From assembly GCF_016861785.1 (NCBI RefSeq), contig NZ_BOLS01000009.1:1-64000 (forward strand): a stretch of DNA of 64,000 nt. Direction: 5' to 3'. Both the position numbers and the translations under genes were made by a program. Position 1 is the first letter of the stretch, and every line of letters begins with the position of its first letter. Source of the stretch: Lacticaseibacillus mingshuiensis. Lineage in GTDB: Bacteria > Bacillota > Bacilli > Lactobacillales > Lactobacillaceae. Below are positions 52,340 to 62,903 of the stretch, in pieces. The notes beneath the pieces were generated by a model, which was not told the origin of the DNA, did not search any database, and saw nothing but the letters and a program-made list of their open reading frames with translations.

Positions 52340-53221
52340 ATGCCATTCGTACGCGGCACAGAATTGTTCCAAGCGGCTCGTAAGGGTCACTACGCTATCG
52401 GTGCGTTCAACACCAACAACCTTGAATGGACCCGTGCTTTGCTTCAGGGTGCTCAGGACCTCAATGTCCCGATCCTGATCCAGACTTCCATGGGCGCTGC
52501 TAAGTACATGGGCGGCTACAAGCTTTGCAAAGCCCTCATCGAACTTGAAGCAGAAGCAATGAACATCACCGTTCCGGTTGTTATTCACTTGGACCACGGC
52601 GATTACGAAGCTGCTAAGGAAGCGATTGCTGCTGGTTACAACTCCGTTATGTTCGACGGCCATGATCTGCCGTTCGAAGAAAACGTTGAGAAGACCAAGG
52701 AGATCGTCAAGTTGGCACACGCCAAGGGCATCTCTGTTGAAGCCGAAGTTGGTTCCATCGGCGGTGAAGAAGACGGCGTTGTTGGTGAAGGCGAACTTGC
52801 TTCTGTTGAAGAAGCCAAGACCTTGGCTGCAACCGGCATCGACTTCCTGGCTGCTGGCATCGGCAACATCCACGGCCAGTACCCGGCAAACTGGAAGGGC
52901 CTGCACTTCGACCGTCTGCAAGAGATCGCTGACGCCGTTGATCTGCCTCTTGTCCTTCACGGTGGCTCCGGCATTCCTCAGGATCAGGTTGAAAAGGCCA
53001 TCTCCATGGGCATTTCCAAGCTGAACATCAACACCGAATGCCAGCTTGCCTTTGCAAAGGCAACTCGCGAATACATCTTGGCGAACAAGGATCAGGAAGG
53101 CAAGGGCTATGACCCTCGCAAGCTCCTGGCACCTGGCACCAAGGCCATCACTGACACCTTCAAGGAGATCAGTGGCTGGATGGGCACTCGCCCAGTTAAG
53201 ATGGTCCCAGAAGAGATCTAA
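52340..53221 (+). CDS. fba: Class II fructose-bisphosphate aldolase
   Basis: The glycolytic enzyme (293 aa) cleaves fructose 1,6-bisphosphate to two triose phosphates. Zinc and active-site residues are seen in VIHLDHGD (His83, Asp85, His86), in the flexible GEEDGV loop and in LHGGSGIP near residue 210. Codon choice (GCT, GTT, CTT, AAG) is clearly different from the GC-ending codons of neighbours and suggests very high expression. It is monocistronic with a strong ribosome-binding site and terminator. Confidence 0.97.
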   Translation: MPFVRGTELFQAARKGHYAIGAFNTNNLEWTRALLQGAQDLNVPILIQTSMGAAKYMGGYKLCKALIELEAEAMNITVPVVIHLDHGDYEAAKEAIAAGYNSVMFDGHDLPFEENVEKTKEIVKLAHAKGISVEAEVGSIGGEEDGVVGEGELASVEEAKTLAATGIDFLAAGIGNIHGQYPANWKGLHFDRLQEIADAVDLPLVLHGGSGIPQDQVEKAISMGISKLNINTECQLAFAKATREYILANKDQEGKGYDPRKLLAPGTKAITDTFKEISGWMGTRPVKMVPEEI

Positions 53222-53238
53222 TCCCTTCTTGCGACTGC

Positions 53239-53269
53239 GCACCGAGGTCTAGGCCTCGGTGTTTTTTTG
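53239..53269 (+). terminator. Terminator of fba
   Basis: CACCGAGG and CCTCGGTG pair around TCTAGG and are followed by seven T. Confidence 0.9.
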
Positions 53270-53343
53270 TCCCCAGGAAAAATAGTGTCCGTCTGACTCA
53301 CCATTGTCGTCCTGGATTCTCGTCCAGCATCACCCACATACAC

Positions 53344-53381
53344 CAAAAAACCAGCGGTCAACTGCGATCGCTGGTTTTTTT
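53344..53381. terminator. Bidirectional terminator between fba and the adhesin gene
   Basis: AAAAAACCAGCG and CGCTGGTTTTTT pair with A- and T-runs on both sides; on the minus strand it would end the adhesin transcript. Confidence 0.8.
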
Positions 53382-53483
53382 GGCGCGCGCCCAAGGGAGG
53401 TGGCGCGCATGTATACAGTTACCTTTGCGTGAAGTGAGTCGACACGAGCGGCCAGCTGGAATTGGGGGTATCCAGCGCGGCGT

Positions 53484-56400
53484 CTAGTCTTCCCGCTTCC
53501 GCCGCCAGCCGGCCAAGGCCAGCAAGCTCAACAAAGTGACACCCAAGACGGCAAGGACATTGTTGTGGCTGTCGCCAGTTTGCGGCAGCGTCTTATTATT
53601 CGCCACATTCTGACTCGACTGCCCGGCACTTGCGCCAGCGGTCTGGCCTGACGTTAATGCTGTCGGTTGGGTCGAAGGTTGATCCGCAGCCTTCCCCGCC
53701 GCATCACCAGTTCCAGCACCGCCAGTCAGCGGCAAAGATGGCCCATTTTCAACCGCCGCATCGTCCGCCAAAGGCTGATCGCCAGTTGAGTCTGCCACGA
53801 CATCAAGTGCGATCACTTCCTCCGGCGTATCGGTGAATGTGACATCGCCGTCAGTACCCGGTGCAAAATGCCAACCAGCCGGCGCCGTTACAGTGCGCGT
53901 CGTACCAGCTTTGCCATCCATTGTTAGGGAGTCGACCACATCGCCATTTTCATCAACGAAGATGATCGTGTAGCGGTTGACAGTCGGCACATCGGTCATT
54001 GGTACCTGCGTCTCCACCTGTGGATTCGTGGTCGTCTCCTGACCAGCTGGCTCCGCGACCAATTTCGTGATCGCAGTTGCCGGCGTGTCAGTCAATTCAA
54101 CATCCCCATCGAGGCCAGGCGCAAACGTCCAACCATTCGGCGCGGTGACAGTGAAGTGATTCCCTGCGTTGCCGGTGAGCGTCATGGTGCCAACGATTGT
54201 CCCATCGTATGTGACGAAGTGGACGGTGTAGGTTTCTGCGGAAGTCGGCTCGCCATTTTCCTCTTTGGTCCAGACTTGCGGATCGTCCGTCGTCTCAATG
54301 CCCTTCGGCTCCGCGACCAGTTTCGTGATCGCGGTCTCCGGCGTATCGGTCAATACGACATCTCCATCCACACCCGGGGCAAAACTCCAACCGTCTGGGG
54401 CATCCACCGTGAAGTGGTTCCCGTCATTACCGGTGAGAGTTGTGGTACCAACGATTGTCCCATCGTAGGTGATGAAGTTGACGGTATACGCTTCTGCGGA
54501 AGTCGGCTCGCCATTTTCCTCCTTGGTCCAGACTTGCGGATCGTCCGTCGTCTCAACGCCCTTTGGCTCCGCGACCAGTTTCGTAATCGCGGTCTCTGGG
54601 GTGTCGGTCAATTCACCATTGCCATCCACACCCGGGGCAAAGCTCCAACCATCTGGGGCATCCACCGTGAAATGGTTCCCCTCGTTGCCATCGAGCGTCG
54701 TTGTGCCAACAATTGTCCCATCGTATGTGACGAAGTTGACGGTATACGTTTCTGCGGAAGTCGCCTCGCCATTTTCCTCCTTGGTCCAGACTTGCGGATC
54801 GTCCGTTGTCTCAACGCCCTTCGGCTCCGCGACCAGTTTCGTGATCGGCGTTTCCGGCGTGTCGGTCAATTCAACATCCCCATCCACACCTGGGGCAAAA
54901 CTCCAACCATTCGGGGCATCCACCGTGAAGTGGTTCCCGTCATTACCGGTGAGAGTTGTGGTACCAACGACCGTTCCATCGTAGGTGATGAAGTTGACGG
55001 TGTAGGTTTCTGCAGAAGTCGGCTCGCCATTTTCCTCCTTGGTCCAGACTTGCGGATCGTCCGTTGTATCAACGCCCTTTGGCTCCGCGACCAGTTTCGT
55101 GATCGGCGTTTCCGGTGTGTCGGTCAATTCAACATTGCCATCCACACCCGGCGCAAAACTCCAACCAGATGGTGCAACAACTTGATGCAGGTCTCCCGCA
55201 TTGCCATCGAATGTCTCAGTTCCAACGACCGTCCCGTCGTACGTGACAAAGTTGACGGTATACGTTTCTGCAGAAGTCGGCTCGCCATTTTCCTCCTTGA
55301 TCCAGACTTGCGGATCGTCCGTCGTCTCAACGCCCTTTGGCTCCGCGACCAATTTCGTGATCGGCGTTTCCGGTGTGTCAGTCAGCTCAACATCCCCGTC
55401 CACACCCGGCGCAAAGATCCAGCCATCCGGGGCATCAACTGTGTAGAGGTTCCCCACGTTGCCATCGAGCGTCATTGTACCAACAATCGTCCCATCATAC
55501 GTGACAAAGTTGACAGTATATTCTTCCGCAGATGGCGCGTCTTCATTAACATCATTGAGCCAAGCTTGCGTACCATCATTCGGGACCTGGCCAGCCGGCT
55601 CCGCGACCAATTTCGTGATCGGCGTTTCCGGCGTGTCGGTCAATTCGACATTGTCATCCACACCCGGCGCGAAGCTCCAACCAGATGGCGCTACAACTTG
55701 ATGCAGGTCTCCCGCATTGCCGTCGAATGTCTCAGTCCCAACGATCGTCCCGTCATACGTGACAAAGTTGATCGTATAGTGGCCGGCCGAAACAGCGGGT
55801 TCGTCGTTCTCCTCCTTGATCCAGACTTGCGGATCCGTCGTCGGCGTTTTCAACAGACTGTACGTCACATCCACAGTGGCGTCAGTCAGCGTTGAAAGAT
55901 CCGTCGTCGCGCCCGGCACCGCCTGCGCGATCTGGGCCTGATCTGGAATCAGCGTCTCGCCATTCCCCAAGCTGATCGAGCGCAGCGTTTGGACCGCGTA
56001 GATTGCTTGCGGCGTCGCGACACTCGTGCCAAGCGCGTGATCGGTCACGATCTGCCAGTCGATCGTCTGCACGATGTCCGCCGGCAGTGTGGCCGCATCA
56101 ACGCCCACGCCAGCCACCGCGTGAATGGTGCGTGTGGTGGTGGCCGTGCTGTTGGTCAGCAAATGCTTCACATGAATGGTCAAGGTCTGGTCCGCTGCCG
56201 CGGAAAATTCGTACGTGCCGGTTGCGGCTTGCCCGTCTGCCAAAACATATCCAGCTGGCTTGTCATCCGTCTGCCACAAAACAGTTGTGTCGGTGGCGCC
56301 AGCATATGGCGTCGATTCGCCCACCTTTTGGCCAGCCGCATCGTCATCCACATAGATGAGGGTCAGCTGCTGAGTGATCGGCGTGTACACAACAGCCAGC

Positions 56401-59400
56401 GTCGGTGCATTTTTAACCTCATCCGCCGGTAACGTGCCTGGCTTGAAATAGGCGACCGCGGCTGTGGACGGTGTGTAACCCTCAACGTTCGGACTAACAA
56501 CCGCGTCATAGGCATCCAGTGCCGTTGCGATGCTTTCGCCAGTCGCTTCATCGGTGACCACGTGCCAATTGATCCTCTGAATCACATCCATCGGCACCTT
56601 AGACTGATCAGCGGCCGGCGCGCCAGTTGCATCGTTGAGCCGATAATCAATGGTGCGATTGGTCGTGATGGTGCCGGTGGAAATGATGTGCTTCAGATGA
56701 ATTTTCACTGTCTGATCAGAGTCCGCAGTAACGGTATAGGCGCCGCTTCGATCCTGGTCCGCAGCCAAAGCGTAACCATCCGGCAGATCATCCGTATTCC
56801 AGTTGATCACCTGATCCGTGACCCCGGCCACCGCCTTCGGAGCGCCCACGATCTGACCGCCCTCGTCATCATCGACGTATTCGATCGTCAAAGTCTGGCC
56901 AGTTGGCGTATACGCAACCGTGACAGCCACATCCTTGGCCTCTTCGACAGGAACATTGCCCTGATGCAAAGCCGCTACTTCAGGCGACTCAGCCTCGTAG
57001 CCCGCAATGAGTGGACTCGCGACCGCCGCATAGAAGTCCTGCGCCGTCGCATAGCTTGTGCCAGTCGCCTGGTCCGTCACCACGTGCCACTCGATCGTCT
57101 GCAGGCTGTCCGCTGGGGCCTTGGATTGGTCGGCCGCCAGCGTCCCGTCTGCATTGTTGATCTGATAGTGAATCGTCCGCGTCGTGGTCTTCGTGCCGTT
57201 GGTGATGAGGTGCTTCAGATGAATGATTACTGTCTGATTGTTGAAGGCCGTATAAGTGTACGACCCGCTGGCATCTTGCCCATCGATCAATGCATAGCCA
57301 GCCGGTTTGTCCTCGGTGTTCCAAGAAACAGTCTCGTTCGTCGCCCCATCAATTGGATCCGAGCTCAAAACAGTTTGGCCGCCGAGATCATCGTCAACGT
57401 AAGTCAGGGTCAAGGTCTGACTATCTGGCACATAGCCAACCAGCACATCTTCCGCGTTTGCGACCTCATCCAGCGGCAATGCCCCTTGAGGCAAAACACC
57501 GACCGTTTGCGTATCCGCAGTGTACCCCGCGACAGTTGGACTGATCACCGAGGCATACGCCGACTGTGCGGTGGCAAAGCTCGCCCCTGTGGCTTTATCG
57601 GTCACAATTTTCCACGTGATATCCTGAGTGACATCGGTCGGCGCACCGCTTTGGTCGGCTGCCGGCGTGCCATCCGCCTTGATGCTCTGGTAGTGAATGG
57701 TGCGCGTCGTGGTGAGCGTGCTGTTCGTGATGATGTGCGTCACGTGGACTGTTACGGTCTGATCAGCCGCATCGGTCAAGGTGTATGAGCCCGCGGCATC
57801 TTGCCCCGCGGCCAACGTATAGCCCGCCGGTTTGTCGTCGGTGTTCCAGTCCACGTTTTCGTTGGTGACGGCATCGATTGGGTCGGAGGTAGCCACAACC
57901 TTGCCATCTAGGTCATCATCGACATATTTGATCGTCAAAGCCTTGCTATCTGGCGTGTAGGCAACTGTCACGTCCGCCGCATTCGTCACTTCCGCAGTCG
58001 GGAGCGACCCTTGTGGCAAGGTCTCGACCTCAGCTGAGTCTGCAGTATAGCCTGCGACGGTTGGGCTCGTCACTGGGGCATAGGCAGACTGCGCCGTTGC
58101 GACGCTTTCGCCCGTCGCCTCGTCGGTCACAATTTTCCACGTGATCTCCTGAACCGCATCGACCGGTGCAAGCGTCTGATCAGTCGACGCATTTCCATCC
58201 GCATCATTGATCTGATAATGAATCGTGCGCGTCGTGGTCTTCGTGCTGTTGGTGATGATGTGGGTCAGATGAACCGTGATGGTCTGATCAGCCGCACCAG
58301 TCAGCGTGTAACTGCCCGCGGCGTCTTGCCCACCGGCCAATGCGTAGCCAGCCGGTTTGTCATTGGTGTTCCAATCAACCGTTTCGGTGGTGACGCCATC
58401 GATCGGCTGCGAGCTGCCCACCATTTTGCCCGCCGCATCATCATCCACATAGGTGAGCGTCAGCTGCCGGGGCATCGGCGAGTAATACACAATCGTTGTC
58501 GGTCCATCTGTCACGTTAGCCAATGGCGTCGAGGTTTGACTTGAAATTGCAATCGATTCTAGGCTCGGATGGTACCCCTCAATTTCTGGACTAACAAACG
58601 GTTTATAGGACGGATGTGCCGTTGCGATACTCTTGCCTGTTGCCTCGTCGGTCACAACTGTCCAAAGGGTCTTCCTAGCCACCTCATCAGGTGCAAGTGA
58701 CTGATCAGCAGCCGCATTTCCATCCGGATCATTGATCTGATACTGAATGAGGTCCGTCGTGGTCTTGAAACTGTAGGTGATGATGTGCTTCAGATGAATC
58801 TGAATCAACCCAGTCCCATCCACAGTGAATGGGTAGGTGCCGCTGGTGACTTGCCCATCAGCCAGCTTGTACCCGGTTGGCAAGGTGCCCGCCGTCCAGT
58901 CATATGGCGTATTGGTGGCGCCCGGAATCGTCTGAGTATCGCCCACGACCTGACCGTCCGCATCATCATCGACGAATTCGATGGTCAGATCTTTGGCGGC
59001 TGGCGTATACGTCACCGTGACGTCCGAATCAACCGCTTCACTCAACGCCACATTGCCGAGCCGCGCTTCCGCGACTTCGGCCTCGCTTGCGTCGTAGCCT
59101 GTCACGCCCGGTGTCGAGACGGCGTCATAATAGTCCTGCGCCGTGGCATAGCTTTCGCCCGTGACCTTGTCCGTCACCGTGTGCCAGTCGATCGTCTGCG
59201 TTTTTTCAGCTGGGGCCTGGGTCTGGTCGTCTGCGACCGTGCCGTCCGCATTCAGAATCTGGTAATGAATCGTGCGCGACGTCTGCGCAGTGCCAGTCGT
59301 GATCTGATGTGTCAGATGCACGGTGAAGCTCTGAAGCGCGTTTGCGTCGTCGTCAAACACCAGCGTCGCCGGCACGTCGCTGGACACAAGCGCGTAACCT

Positions 59401-62400
59401 TGCGCCTCGTATGCCGCGATCGCGTCCGCCGCCGAATACGTGCTGGTTTCATTCGACCCGCCATGGACCGTCTTCGTCTCAAGCGTCGTTTCAAGTGCAT
59501 CATCAATAAACGAGATCTGCGCCGCCTGTTCCGCCACGAGCTCATACTGCACAATATCATTATTAAAATAGTACTGAGCCAGCCCGCCGATCGTAGCCGT
59601 CAGATTCTCATGCGTCCCGTAGTCATCATCGCTGTTGATCACACTGCGCGAATTTTCAACGAGCTCGTAGCCAGCCGGAATCAGCGCGGTGTCTGTGTCG
59701 TTGAGCGTCTGTGGAAAATCGGTCTCAGCCATGGTATCCGTCGCGGCCTGGTAAGTCTTTGCGAGATCGGGCAGGTCAACATACTGGTCGGTGCCGTTGT
59801 CGTCGACATAATGCAGGCGGGCCGTCACTTCGGCGTTTGCGGTAAAGGCAACAGAGGCAGAAGTCGAGGCAACGGAAAGATCCGGCTGATACGAATCCGC
59901 ATAGTACGCCGTCTGCAGGTAGCCGACGCCGCCGATCTCGTCGAATTGATCATCGACGTTCCAGTCCAGTTCGATCCGGTCAGTAGAATTGTTCTTCGGA
60001 ATCTGGGTGTATTGCAGAATCACGGATTTGACCGTTGACCAATCGGTGATCTGGTCGGCCGTGACATAACCCGCGGTGCTCGGCTGCGTGCCCTCGCCGC
60101 CCGTCACCGGTGTCTGCGCGGTCGTCGAATAAAGCACCGTGACCGTTCCAGCCGGTATCTCGGTGCCATCCGCATACGTCGTCGGCACCTTCACCGGCCC
60201 AGTCAGGTGGCCATCGACCGTGGAGCCATTACTATCGCCAACTTGCGGCAGGTTGATCAGCGCGGTCGCATGACTGACGCCTTTATCAGACGTGTTCATC
60301 ATCGTCAGAAAATTCGCGACGTCCCCAGTTGAAAGCAACACATCCTGGGCCCCGGTCAAAACCGCATCCCCATCCACATTGCCCTGCGCAAGCGGCACGA
60401 TCTTGGAGGTGGCAACAGAGGCGATTCCCCAAGTGCCAGGGCCGGCGACCTTATGATCTGAAAACATCACAGCGTTTTCGTCGCCATCAGTCAAACTCAG
60501 ATCAGACGGTTTTTTCGAATTAGTCAGCTTGACAAGCGGCGAGGTCACATAGGCTTCATATGGATAATCGCCTGGTAAAGCATCGGCACTGTTGCTGAGG
60601 TTGACCTGGACCTTGCCAGTCTCCTGAGTCGTGACCCATAGGCCGGTGCCGGTATAGTCGATTTTGATGCCGCGCCGGCCATCCTCGGTTGTGTATTCCG
60701 TCACCGTTGCGGCCGGATCAACGCCTGAGACACCATTGAATGTCGTGGCCGCTGGGAGCACATAGTAATAGATCGGTTCAAACACGCTGAACGCGGTCTG
60801 TCCGGCATCACCCGTCGTCGACAAACTGATCAGTCCCGCCTTGATGGCCCCTGGTTCGTTCGTCGATTGATTCACATAGATCGAGACTTGTGCAATCGTG
60901 TCTTCCGCCGTGATCACAGTCTGAGTTTGGGTCACCGTTGCCGTTTGTAGGCCTGCGCTAGTCAACGTGATCGTTGTTTTCAGCTGATCACCGCGGTTGA
61001 CCGGCGTGCCATCATCATAGGTAGTCGCCAGTTTACCGGTCACATAAATGCCACCGATGTCACCTTTCATGGAGTTCGCGGCGCCACTCACAGTACCCGG
61101 CACCAACAGATCCGGAGAAAGCTCGATCGTTCGAATCGCACTTCCGGTAGTTGTTAACGTCTCGCCAGGAGCCGCCACGCCACTCATCTGTGTGCCATCC
61201 GCCAACGTCAGGACATACTGGTAGTTCTGAATGCTCAGCAAATAATCCGCGCCAGCCTTGCCCGCGTTCGTCATTGGCAAAACCACACTGGTCGCTGCAA
61301 AGCCATTGGGAATCGTGATCGTTAATTTGGCGTCGGTCAGTTCAGCGATTGAAGAGGTACTGAACGTGTAGCCTTCCAGATAACCCGCATCGTTGGTGTC
61401 ATCGGTATCGAGCAAGATCTTGCTGTGATCATTGTTGCTATTACCCTTGGCGGTCACGCTCGCCTTTCCCAGCAGAATCTCTGAGTCAGCCGCCGCAATG
61501 ACAACCTGCCACGGGTTATCTGCCTCATCGGTCAGCACATCGCCGGCTGCATTGGTGATCTGCTTAAAAGTAGCGTTGCCTGCCGCAGTCAGAGTCTGTT
61601 CTTCCGACGTTTGGGCAACTTCAAATGCGCCGGCCAATAAATAGGGCTTGGAGTCGGTCTGCCCCCCTTTTTTCGCCGGAACTGTGATGAGCACATCCCC
61701 ACCAGGAACGTCCTGGGTGATCGTCGTGCCATCGGTGAACACGTTCAGCTTATTTGTTAGGTCGCTGTCCAGCGTGAAGCCAGCCGGGACAGGAATCGTG
61801 ATCGTCGTACCACCAAAATTGACAGCCGAGTTGACCCGACTATGCGAGCCGCCCTGGTCTTGGACCCCATTCCATTCATTTGCGCCGATGGAAAAAACAT
61901 AAGTCGTATCCGGCAACAAGGCATCCGTATTTTTTGAAGGATACTTCAGTGTCGGCGTATCTAGGTCGAGGCCCGGGGTGAAATATTGCGTCAGGGTCAC
62001 CGGCGTCTGTTCAACGCCATCAATGGTGTACGTGAAAGACTTGACCGTCGTGCCTACTTCAGTCAAACCGGCCGAGCGATCAAAACCGTTCGTATATTCA
62101 TGAAGCACGATCTCCTGAGAGAAATTGCCCCCATGACTCAGAACGTTGGTCACCGTGATCGAGCCGTCCGCATTCTTCTTGGTCGTGGTCGTCCCATCCG
62201 CGGCCGGCATTTTCTCAATTTCGCTGTCGTAGGAATAAGTATCCCCGGCTGGCAAGTTCAGCGTAAACGTCGCGCTAGTCCCGGCAGGCGCAAACATGGC
62301 AAAGGTCAGCGTCACATTGCCATTATATCCATCGTTCCCAATCGTATCCCGATCCAGGCTCACCGTCCCAGTTGCCGTTTGTGCCGCAGCAACCGCCGCG

Positions 62401-62903
62401 ACCTGCGTCTTCAGTTGAGACTGACCTTGTGCCGCCGCATTCCTAGAAGCGACAGACGCCAAAGTAGCCGTATCTGCGCTGGTGTCCGCAGAAGCGGTCA
62501 CGTTATCGGTAAAAGTTTCAGTCGTGCCGGGCGTTACTGCGGAAGTACCCGTTTCCGCCGTGGCTTCTGTACCCGCGTCTGCGCTGTCCGTGGTTGAAGT
62601 CGAAGTGGTTGCCTCGACAACCCCCTTCGAATCATCCGAATCCGTCCCGGCCACCGCCGAATCCGTCTCCGAGCTCGTCGCCGCGTCAATCCCGCTCGTC
62701 GCCGAACTCGCAGCCGCACTCGTCGCCGCCGCAACCGGTGCCTGCGTCTCAGCTCCCACCAGCTGAGGCGCCTGCATCACCATTGCGCCCGAGAAGATCA
62801 GAGAGATCCCGGCCGTGACCCAGACCTTACCCATCTTGTACATCTTGAAATGGCGCTTTTCATCGTTAGTGAGCTGATCCAACCGCTTATGTGTATTCTG
62901 CAT
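53484..62903 (-). CDS. Giant LPxTG surface adhesin with mucin-binding-like repeats
   Basis: A 3139-aa cell-wall protein. The N-terminus has the KxYKxGKxW signal (Lys20, Tyr22, Lys23, Gly25, Lys26, Trp28) and a hydrophobic stretch to about 50. Residues 52-185 are Ser/Thr/Ala-rich. Residues 186-1125 form a non-repetitive, beta-rich region. About 1126-2330 hold seven pairs of MucBP-like (YVDDD) and Muc_B2-like (TTRTIHYQ) modules. Residues 2376-3063 hold eight 86-residue repeats (YTVNFVTYDG...). LPQTG starts at 3106, followed by a membrane helix and WRRKRED, for sortase anchoring. Likely role: adhesion to mucus or epithelium. The frame is intact throughout; TGGGGGA precedes the start. Confidence 0.92.
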   Translation of the reverse strand: MQNTHKRLDQLTNDEKRHFKMYKMGKVWVTAGISLIFSGAMVMQAPQLVGAETQAPVAAATSAAASSATSGIDAATSSETDSAVAGTDSDDSKGVVEATTSTSTTDSADAGTEATAETGTSAVTPGTTETFTDNVTASADTSADTATLASVASRNAAAQGQSQLKTQVAAVAAAQTATGTVSLDRDTIGNDGYNGNVTLTFAMFAPAGTSATFTLNLPAGDTYSYDSEIEKMPAADGTTTTKKNADGSITVTNVLSHGGNFSQEIVLHEYTNGFDRSAGLTEVGTTVKSFTYTIDGVEQTPVTLTQYFTPGLDLDTPTLKYPSKNTDALLPDTTYVFSIGANEWNGVQDQGGSHSRVNSAVNFGGTTITIPVPAGFTLDSDLTNKLNVFTDGTTITQDVPGGDVLITVPAKKGGQTDSKPYLLAGAFEVAQTSEEQTLTAAGNATFKQITNAAGDVLTDEADNPWQVVIAAADSEILLGKASVTAKGNSNNDHSKILLDTDDTNDAGYLEGYTFSTSSIAELTDAKLTITIPNGFAATSVVLPMTNAGKAGADYLLSIQNYQYVLTLADGTQMSGVAAPGETLTTTGSAIRTIELSPDLLVPGTVSGAANSMKGDIGGIYVTGKLATTYDDGTPVNRGDQLKTTITLTSAGLQTATVTQTQTVITAEDTIAQVSIYVNQSTNEPGAIKAGLISLSTTGDAGQTAFSVFEPIYYYVLPAATTFNGVSGVDPAATVTEYTTEDGRRGIKIDYTGTGLWVTTQETGKVQVNLSNSADALPGDYPYEAYVTSPLVKLTNSKKPSDLSLTDGDENAVMFSDHKVAGPGTWGIASVATSKIVPLAQGNVDGDAVLTGAQDVLLSTGDVANFLTMMNTSDKGVSHATALINLPQVGDSNGSTVDGHLTGPVKVPTTYADGTEIPAGTVTVLYSTTAQTPVTGGEGTQPSTAGYVTADQITDWSTVKSVILQYTQIPKNNSTDRIELDWNVDDQFDEIGGVGYLQTAYYADSYQPDLSVASTSASVAFTANAEVTARLHYVDDNGTDQYVDLPDLAKTYQAATDTMAETDFPQTLNDTDTALIPAGYELVENSRSVINSDDDYGTHENLTATIGGLAQYYFNNDIVQYELVAEQAAQISFIDDALETTLETKTVHGGSNETSTYSAADAIAAYEAQGYALVSSDVPATLVFDDDANALQSFTVHLTHQITTGTAQTSRTIHYQILNADGTVADDQTQAPAEKTQTIDWHTVTDKVTGESYATAQDYYDAVSTPGVTGYDASEAEVAEARLGNVALSEAVDSDVTVTYTPAAKDLTIEFVDDDADGQVVGDTQTIPGATNTPYDWTAGTLPTGYKLADGQVTSGTYPFTVDGTGLIQIHLKHIITYSFKTTTDLIQYQINDPDGNAAADQSLAPDEVARKTLWTVVTDEATGKSIATAHPSYKPFVSPEIEGYHPSLESIAISSQTSTPLANVTDGPTTIVYYSPMPRQLTLTYVDDDAAGKMVGSSQPIDGVTTETVDWNTNDKPAGYALAGGQDAAGSYTLTGAADQTITVHLTHIITNSTKTTTRTIHYQINDADGNASTDQTLAPVDAVQEITWKIVTDEATGESVATAQSAYAPVTSPTVAGYTADSAEVETLPQGSLPTAEVTNAADVTVAYTPDSKALTIKYVDDDLDGKVVATSDPIDAVTNENVDWNTDDKPAGYTLAAGQDAAGSYTLTDAADQTVTVHVTHIITNSTLTTTRTIHYQSIKADGTPAADQSGAPTDVTQDITWKIVTDKATGASFATAQSAYASVISPTVAGYTADTQTVGVLPQGALPLDEVANAEDVLVGYVPDSQTLTLTYVDDDLGGQTVLSSDPIDGATNETVSWNTEDKPAGYALIDGQDASGSYTYTAFNNQTVIIHLKHLITNGTKTTTRTIHYQINNADGTLAADQSKAPADSLQTIEWHVVTDQATGTSYATAQDFYAAVASPLIAGYEAESPEVAALHQGNVPVEEAKDVAVTVAYTPTGQTLTIEYVDDDEGGQIVGAPKAVAGVTDQVINWNTDDLPDGYALAADQDRSGAYTVTADSDQTVKIHLKHIISTGTITTNRTIDYRLNDATGAPAADQSKVPMDVIQRINWHVVTDEATGESIATALDAYDAVVSPNVEGYTPSTAAVAYFKPGTLPADEVKNAPTLAVVYTPITQQLTLIYVDDDAAGQKVGESTPYAGATDTTVLWQTDDKPAGYVLADGQAATGTYEFSAAADQTLTIHVKHLLTNSTATTTRTIHAVAGVGVDAATLPADIVQTIDWQIVTDHALGTSVATPQAIYAVQTLRSISLGNGETLIPDQAQIAQAVPGATTDLSTLTDATVDVTYSLLKTPTTDPQVWIKEENDEPAVSAGHYTINFVTYDGTIVGTETFDGNAGDLHQVVAPSGWSFAPGVDDNVELTDTPETPITKLVAEPAGQVPNDGTQAWLNDVNEDAPSAEEYTVNFVTYDGTIVGTMTLDGNVGNLYTVDAPDGWIFAPGVDGDVELTDTPETPITKLVAEPKGVETTDDPQVWIKEENGEPTSAETYTVNFVTYDGTVVGTETFDGNAGDLHQVVAPSGWSFAPGVDGNVELTDTPETPITKLVAEPKGVDTTDDPQVWTKEENGEPTSAETYTVNFITYDGTVVGTTTLTGNDGNHFTVDAPNGWSFAPGVDGDVELTDTPETPITKLVAEPKGVETTDDPQVWTKEENGEATSAETYTVNFVTYDGTIVGTTTLDGNEGNHFTVDAPDGWSFAPGVDGNGELTDTPETAITKLVAEPKGVETTDDPQVWTKEENGEPTSAEAYTVNFITYDGTIVGTTTLTGNDGNHFTVDAPDGWSFAPGVDGDVVLTDTPETAITKLVAEPKGIETTDDPQVWTKEENGEPTSAETYTVHFVTYDGTIVGTMTLTGNAGNHFTVTAPNGWTFAPGLDGDVELTDTPATAITKLVAEPAGQETTTNPQVETQVPMTDVPTVNRYTIIFVDENGDVVDSLTMDGKAGTTRTVTAPAGWHFAPGTDGDVTFTDTPEEVIALDVVADSTGDQPLADDAAVENGPSLPLTGGAGTGDAAGKAADQPSTQPTALTSGQTAGASAGQSSQNVANNKTLPQTGDSHNNVLAVLGVTLLSLLALAGWRRKRED
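53715..55778 (-). repeat. Eight tandem 258-bp repeats inside the adhesin gene
   Basis: Eight units of exactly 86 codons lie head to tail. Units 2-6 are nearly identical at both DNA and protein level; units 1, 7 and 8 are more divergent, and unit 8 degrades in its last third. Units differ mainly by swaps among a few short variants (for example ETFDGNAGDLHQVVAPSG versus TTLTGNDGNHFTVDAPDG), as if shuffled by recombination. Confidence 0.95.

Noticed and set aside
53715-55778. Tandem repeats as a CRISPR array
   Set aside because: The unit is 258 bp, in frame, and codes a continuous protein domain; there are no short spacers.
54156-55895. 579-codon plus-strand frame opposite the adhesin repeats
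   Set aside because: It follows the 258-bp periodicity of the real gene on the other strand and has no ribosome-binding site.
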